Shown here in pieces: positions 15,247 to 17,047 of a DNA stretch of 17,047 bases. Position 1 is the stretch's first letter, and every line of letters starts with the position of its first letter. The stretch spans positions 1 through 17,047 of the forward strand of contig DAOVSY010000016.1 of the NCBI GenBank assembly GCA_030633365.1, in the 5' to 3' direction. The notes beneath the pieces are model-generated. The model searched no databases and was not told the origin of the DNA. It saw nothing but the letters and a program-made list of their open reading frames with translations. The position numbers and the translations under genes are program-made. Source of the DNA: Spirochaetaceae bacterium. GTDB lineage: Bacteria > Spirochaetota > Spirochaetia > B11-G9.

Positions 15247-15404
15247 GTTATTTTTTCCAGAATTAACGCTGCCTCAAATAGAATTGGTCTGCATATTGTT
15301 TCAGAATCCTGTTATTGCTCCTGTTAAAGCTCCACATTACTTTCAATGCCCATTTCTTCTCCAAAACCAGTAGCCAGCTTAAGAGATACTCCATCTAATT
15401 TCAT
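15243..15404 (-). pseudogene. Decayed remnant of a C_GCAxxG_C_C family (putative redox) gene
   Basis: Read on the minus strand, three fragments in two frames match successive parts of the C_GCAxxG_C_C family. From 15404: MKLDGVSLKLATGFGEEMG, matching the KLASGFGGGMG block. From 15336, in a shifted frame: CGALTGAITGF, matching the CGALTGA block, ending at a TGA (15303-15301). From 15296, back in the first frame: ICRPILFEAALILEKIT, then a stop, resembling the C-terminal Cys-plus-AAEILEEI helix. The N-terminal C-GCA part and the roughly 50 residues normally between blocks two and three are missing. So the gene has been truncated, frameshifted and internally deleted. The family assignment is from remembered motifs, not a search. 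No promoter or Shine-Dalgarno sequence is visible. Confidence 0.55.
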
Positions 15405-15452
15405 ACATCTATTTTAATAAACACAAACCATTTTTTTGCATTTTATTAATCA

Positions 15453-15477
15453 AATAGTTTAATCCTGTTAAACTATT
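15453..15477. repeat. Perfect 10-bp inverted repeat (operator-like or hairpin)
   Basis: AATAGTTTAA (15453-15462) and TTAAACTATT (15468-15477) are perfect reverse complements around the 5-base centre TCCTG. No T-run follows on either strand, so an intrinsic terminator is unlikely; a protein-binding site is more plausible. The inner GTTTAA-N5-TTAAAC resembles the palindrome near brnQ at 1839-1857. Confidence 0.5.
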
Positions 15478-15612
15478 GCGTTAAAAACATGTTTGTTTAT
15501 AAATAAAATTAATAAATCGCATTAATCTCGTCTATTGCTTATATAAATAGAAAATTACCAATTTGTAGTAATACATATATAAATAAATTACGAAATATAT
15601 AAAAATTCCTAT

Positions 15613-15649
15613 TTTGTTGTAATTAAAACTTGACCTTTGTAACAACAAA
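15613..15649 (+). promoter_or_regulatory. Inverted repeat TTTGTTGT / ACAACAAA around the -35 element
   Basis: TTTGTTGT (15613-15620) and ACAACAAA (15642-15649) are perfect 8-bp arms, 21 bases apart. They flank the -35 hexamer TTGACC (15630-15635), and the right arm fills most of the promoter spacer. A regulator bound to both arms would block RNA polymerase, so this is a candidate operator. No cognate regulator gene is in the window. Confidence 0.45.
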
Positions 15650-15658
15650 GAATAATAT
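15630..15658 (+). promoter_or_regulatory. Promoter of the Mrp/Mbh operon
   Basis: TTGACC (15630-15635, one base from consensus), a 17-base spacer and TAATAT (15653-15658, four of six bases). The predicted start near 15665 gives a leader of about 52 bases. Confidence 0.6.
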
Positions 15659-15691
15659 TTGATTTATATTTATTATCTACTTAAGTCGAAT

Positions 15692-15712
15692 TTTGTTAAT
15701 AAACAAAGGAGG
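15692..15712 (+). promoter_or_regulatory. Leader hairpin abutting the Shine-Dalgarno sequence of mnhE
   Basis: TTTGTT (15692-15697) pairs with AACAAA (15702-15707) around AATA, directly followed by the strong Shine-Dalgarno AGGAGG (15707-15712), 4 bases before the ATG at 15717. This ribosome binding site decides the start over the in-frame TTG at 15693, which lies inside the hairpin. The stem is too weak to hide the Shine-Dalgarno sequence; it repeats the TTTGTT/AACAAA motif seen at the promoter. Confidence 0.45.
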
Positions 15713-15716
15713 ACAA

Positions 15717-16205
15717 ATGAAGAATTTGTTTATTTCAGTGTTACTGCTCCTTGGAGTATGGTTGCTGCTGAATGCTTCCTTATCTCCTGTGGTTATTGTT
15801 TCGGGCCTGATTGTCGCATTTATAATAGCCATATTATTTGCTGCCAGACATCCTGTGTTTAAGGATATAAAACTTACCCCCAAAGCTATAGCCTATTTCA
15901 TTATTTACATTTTCGTTTTTTCTTTTGAACTCTTAAAATCTAATATAGACGTTGCAAAGAGGGTAATTTCACCCTCACTTCCAATAAATCCCGGTATAGT
16001 TGAGGTAAAAACAAAGCTTACTTCAAGTCTTGGCAGAATGTTTCTTGCTAACTCAATTACCCTTACTCCCGGAACATTAACGGTGGATATAAAAAAAGAT
16101 TCCCTGTTTATACACTGGATAGATGCCTCCTCAACAGATATTGAAGGAGCTACTAAAAAGATTGTTGAGGGATTTGAGAAGTATCTGGAGGTTATTTATG
16201 GCTGA
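15717..16205 (+). CDS. mnhE: Na+/H+ antiporter subunit E (MrpE/MnhE; MbhA-like)
   Basis: A 162-residue membrane protein of the Mrp E subunit family. Two to three hydrophobic helices occupy residues 1-42 and 56-74, followed by a cytoplasmic domain with the conserved NPGIVEVKTKLTSSLGRM (91-108) and FLANSITLTPGTLTVDI (109-125), the clearest E-subunit signatures. In Mrp antiporters E is one of several small subunits that hold the large proton- and sodium-translocating subunits together; the same fold appears as MbhA in membrane-bound hydrogenases. It is the first gene of an operon whose cistrons overlap or nearly abut. The start is fixed by AGGAGG at 15707-15712. Confidence 0.92.
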   Translation: MKNLFISVLLLLGVWLLLNASLSPVVIVSGLIVAFIIAILFAARHPVFKDIKLTPKAIAYFIIYIFVFSFELLKSNIDVAKRVISPSLPINPGIVEVKTKLTSSLGRMFLANSITLTPGTLTVDIKKDSLFIHWIDASSTDIEGATKKIVEGFEKYLEVIYG

Positions 16206-16458
16206 TACACTTTTTCTAATATCAGGGGTCATAGCAATTATAGCTCTTTTTGTAGCAGCAGTACGATTTTTTCGTGGTCCAACATCTGTGGATCGTGTAA
16301 TAGCATTTGATGTACTTACAATAATATCAATATCCCTAATAGCAATAATTGCGTACACAGAGGTCAGAGTAATCTATCTGGATGTAGCAATAGTCTATGG
16401 TTTGTTAAGTTTTCTGGGTGTAATAATTGTAGCAAAATATCTGGAAAGGGGGCTCTAG
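16198..16458 (+). CDS. mnhF: Monovalent cation/H+ antiporter subunit F (MrpF/MnhF; MbhB-like)
   Basis: An 86-residue protein with three predicted membrane helices. The loop RFFRGPTSVDRVIAFDVLT (23-41) is the family hallmark (RxxRGPTxxDRVxAxD). The start at ATG 16198 overlaps the end of mnhE by 8 bases and is preceded by GGAGG (16187-16191) with a 6-base gap; the reading frame is open further upstream, but those starts would lie within mnhE and lack a ribosome binding site. In Mrp complexes F is a small structural subunit next to G and E. Confidence 0.92.
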   Translation: MADTLFLISGVIAIIALFVAAVRFFRGPTSVDRVIAFDVLTIISISLIAIIAYTEVRVIYLDVAIVYGLLSFLGVIIVAKYLERGL

Positions 16459-16461
16459 AAA

Positions 16462-16803
16462 ATGGAAATACTACCAATAATCGGTGGAATAGTAACCCTG
16501 ATGGGAGCATTATTTCTTTTACTTGGTGCAGTGGGGGTTCTTCGAATGCCTGACTCATATAACAGAATCCAGGCAGGAACAAAGGCAACAACCCTTGGAA
16601 CCCTGCTTTTTCTTCTTGGAATAGGTATTGCCAGTCCGGGGTGGTTTCCAAAACTGTTTGTGCTTATCCTTTTTATCCTTTTTACAAATCCTGTATCTTC
16701 CCATGTTCTGGCAAGAGCGGCTCACTCTATTGGAATACAGCTAACAGAGAAAACAGTAGTGGATAAACTAAAAGATACCAGAGAGGAGGAGATAGATGCT
16801 TAG
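16462..16803 (+). CDS. mnhG: Monovalent cation/H+ antiporter subunit G (MrpG/MnhG; MbhC-like)
   Basis: A 113-residue protein with three membrane helices. RMPDSYNRIQAGTKATTLG (28-46) matches the conserved RLPDxxxRxHAxTKAxTLG segment of the G subunit. The C-terminal tail (about 90-113) is charged and cytoplasmic. It begins 3 bases after the mnhF stop, with a G-rich ribosome binding stretch at 16447-16452, and its end overlaps the next gene by 8 bases. Length is normal for the family. Confidence 0.92.
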   Translation: MEILPIIGGIVTLMGALFLLLGAVGVLRMPDSYNRIQAGTKATTLGTLLFLLGIGIASPGWFPKLFVLILFILFTNPVSSHVLARAAHSIGIQLTEKTVVDKLKDTREEEIDA

Positions 16804-17044
16804 CACAATAATAATGATATCCCTGTCTATTCTAATAGTGGCATCTGCAATACTTGCAATACAGACAAAGAATCTTGTAGTTGCCATAGTAGCAGCAGGT
16901 TTGGTGTCTTTAATGGCCTCCGTTGGATATTTACTTTTATCAGCTCCAGACGTTGCAATGACAGAAGCAGCAATAGGAAGCGGATTATCAACAATAATAT
17001 TCTTTTATGTCCTTAACAGAGTACGTGGGAGGGATAATGGTTAA
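16796..17044 (+). CDS. Stand-alone MbhD-type subunit (DUF4040; equivalent to part of the MrpA C-terminus)
   Basis: An 82-residue protein with three membrane helices. SAPDVAMTEAAIGSGL (49-64) is the signature of the MbhD/DUF4040 domain. In canonical seven-gene Mrp operons this segment is fused to the C-terminus of the large MrpA subunit; here it is a separate gene, as in archaeal Mbh and many anaerobe Mrp-type complexes. The gene overlaps mnhG by 8 bases, with AGGAGG at 16784-16789, 6 bases from the ATG. The order E-F-G-MbhD equals MbhA-B-C-D. The larger translocating subunits would be expected downstream. Confidence 0.88.
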   Translation: MLSTIIMISLSILIVASAILAIQTKNLVVAIVAAGLVSLMASVGYLLLSAPDVAMTEAAIGSGLSTIIFFYVLNRVRGRDNG

Positions 17045-17047
17045 AAA
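17037..17047 (+). CDS. Start of a further Mrp/Mbh subunit gene (partial)
   Basis: ATG GTT AAA AA begins 8 bases before the end of the MbhD-type gene, repeating the overlap geometry of the preceding cistrons, and GGAGG (17028-17032) precedes it. Only three codons are visible. From operon order an MbhE/MrpB-type subunit is expected, but the sequence itself cannot show this. Confidence 0.5.

Larger units (their letters stand above)
15247..15716. other. Long intergenic region upstream of the Mrp/Mbh operon
   Basis: No intact gene is seen. The left part (to 15404) is the decayed minus-strand gene. The rest is very AT-rich and holds a 10-bp palindrome (15453-15477), several TATATAAAT-like stretches (about 15539-15602) that could act as curved DNA or UP-element sequence, the operon promoter (15630-15658), and inverted TTTGTT/AACAAA motifs around it. 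Confidence 0.6.

Noticed and set aside
15539..15602. TATATAAAT-like stretches as an origin or a repeat array
   Set aside because: The copies are irregular and are explained by high AT content; no DnaA-box cluster or regular spacing was seen.
15659..15883. ORFs on both strands overlapping the mnhE start
   Set aside because: Both conflict with the well-supported mnhE frame and its AGGAGG; neither encodes a recognisable product.
16123..16197. Upstream extension of mnhF
   Set aside because: It would overlap mnhE by over 80 bases without a ribosome site, whereas ATG 16198 has GGAGG at ideal spacing.

Overview
This is an AT-rich bacterial stretch with dense operons and several spirochaete-like traits: two lipoprotein-type 7TMR-DISM sensor kinases, short-form HisG with HisZ, and Mrp-type cation antiporter genes. 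Spirochaetota is my best guess, but no rRNA or other phylogenetic marker is present, so this is an inference.

Layout. Bases 1-1693 (minus strand) hold hisZ followed by hisG, with start and stop overlapping; hisG runs off the left edge. A 226-base divergent region with repeats and a palindrome separates them from a plus-strand pair: a branched-chain amino acid carrier (brnQ) and a cytoplasmic serine hydrolase of the beta-lactamase fold. Next comes a two-gene metal-transport unit (a DUF1007 periplasmic protein with an EF-hand loop, and a NicO-type permease). Its strong promoter lies so close to the ATG that the mRNA should be leaderless.

Bases 6036-15047 are a signalling block. A free Hpt protein is translationally coupled to a hybrid kinase (Cache-PAS-HisKA-HATPase-REC), ending at a hairpin terminator. 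A second promoter drives a lipoprotein 7TMR-DISM hybrid kinase, rlmG (23S rRNA guanine methyltransferase) and a second 7TMR-DISM kinase without a receiver. Neither hybrid kinase carries its own Hpt, so the free Hpt is a natural shared intermediate. No response regulator with an output domain lies in the window. The second kinase looks like a mosaic: its sensor matches the third kinase and its transmitter plus receiver match the first.

Bases 15048-15716 hold a possible 46-residue acidic protein, a decayed minus-strand remnant of a C_GCAxxG_C_C family gene, a 10-bp palindrome, an AT-rich tract, and a promoter with TTTGTT/AACAAA inverted repeats. From 15717 to the right edge is a tightly overlapping operon of Mrp/Mbh membrane subunits: E, F, G, a stand-alone MbhD (DUF4040) protein, and the first codons of another gene. 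The order matches the MbhABCD module of split Mrp/Mbh complexes. The window ends before it can be told whether this is an antiporter or a larger redox-driven complex.
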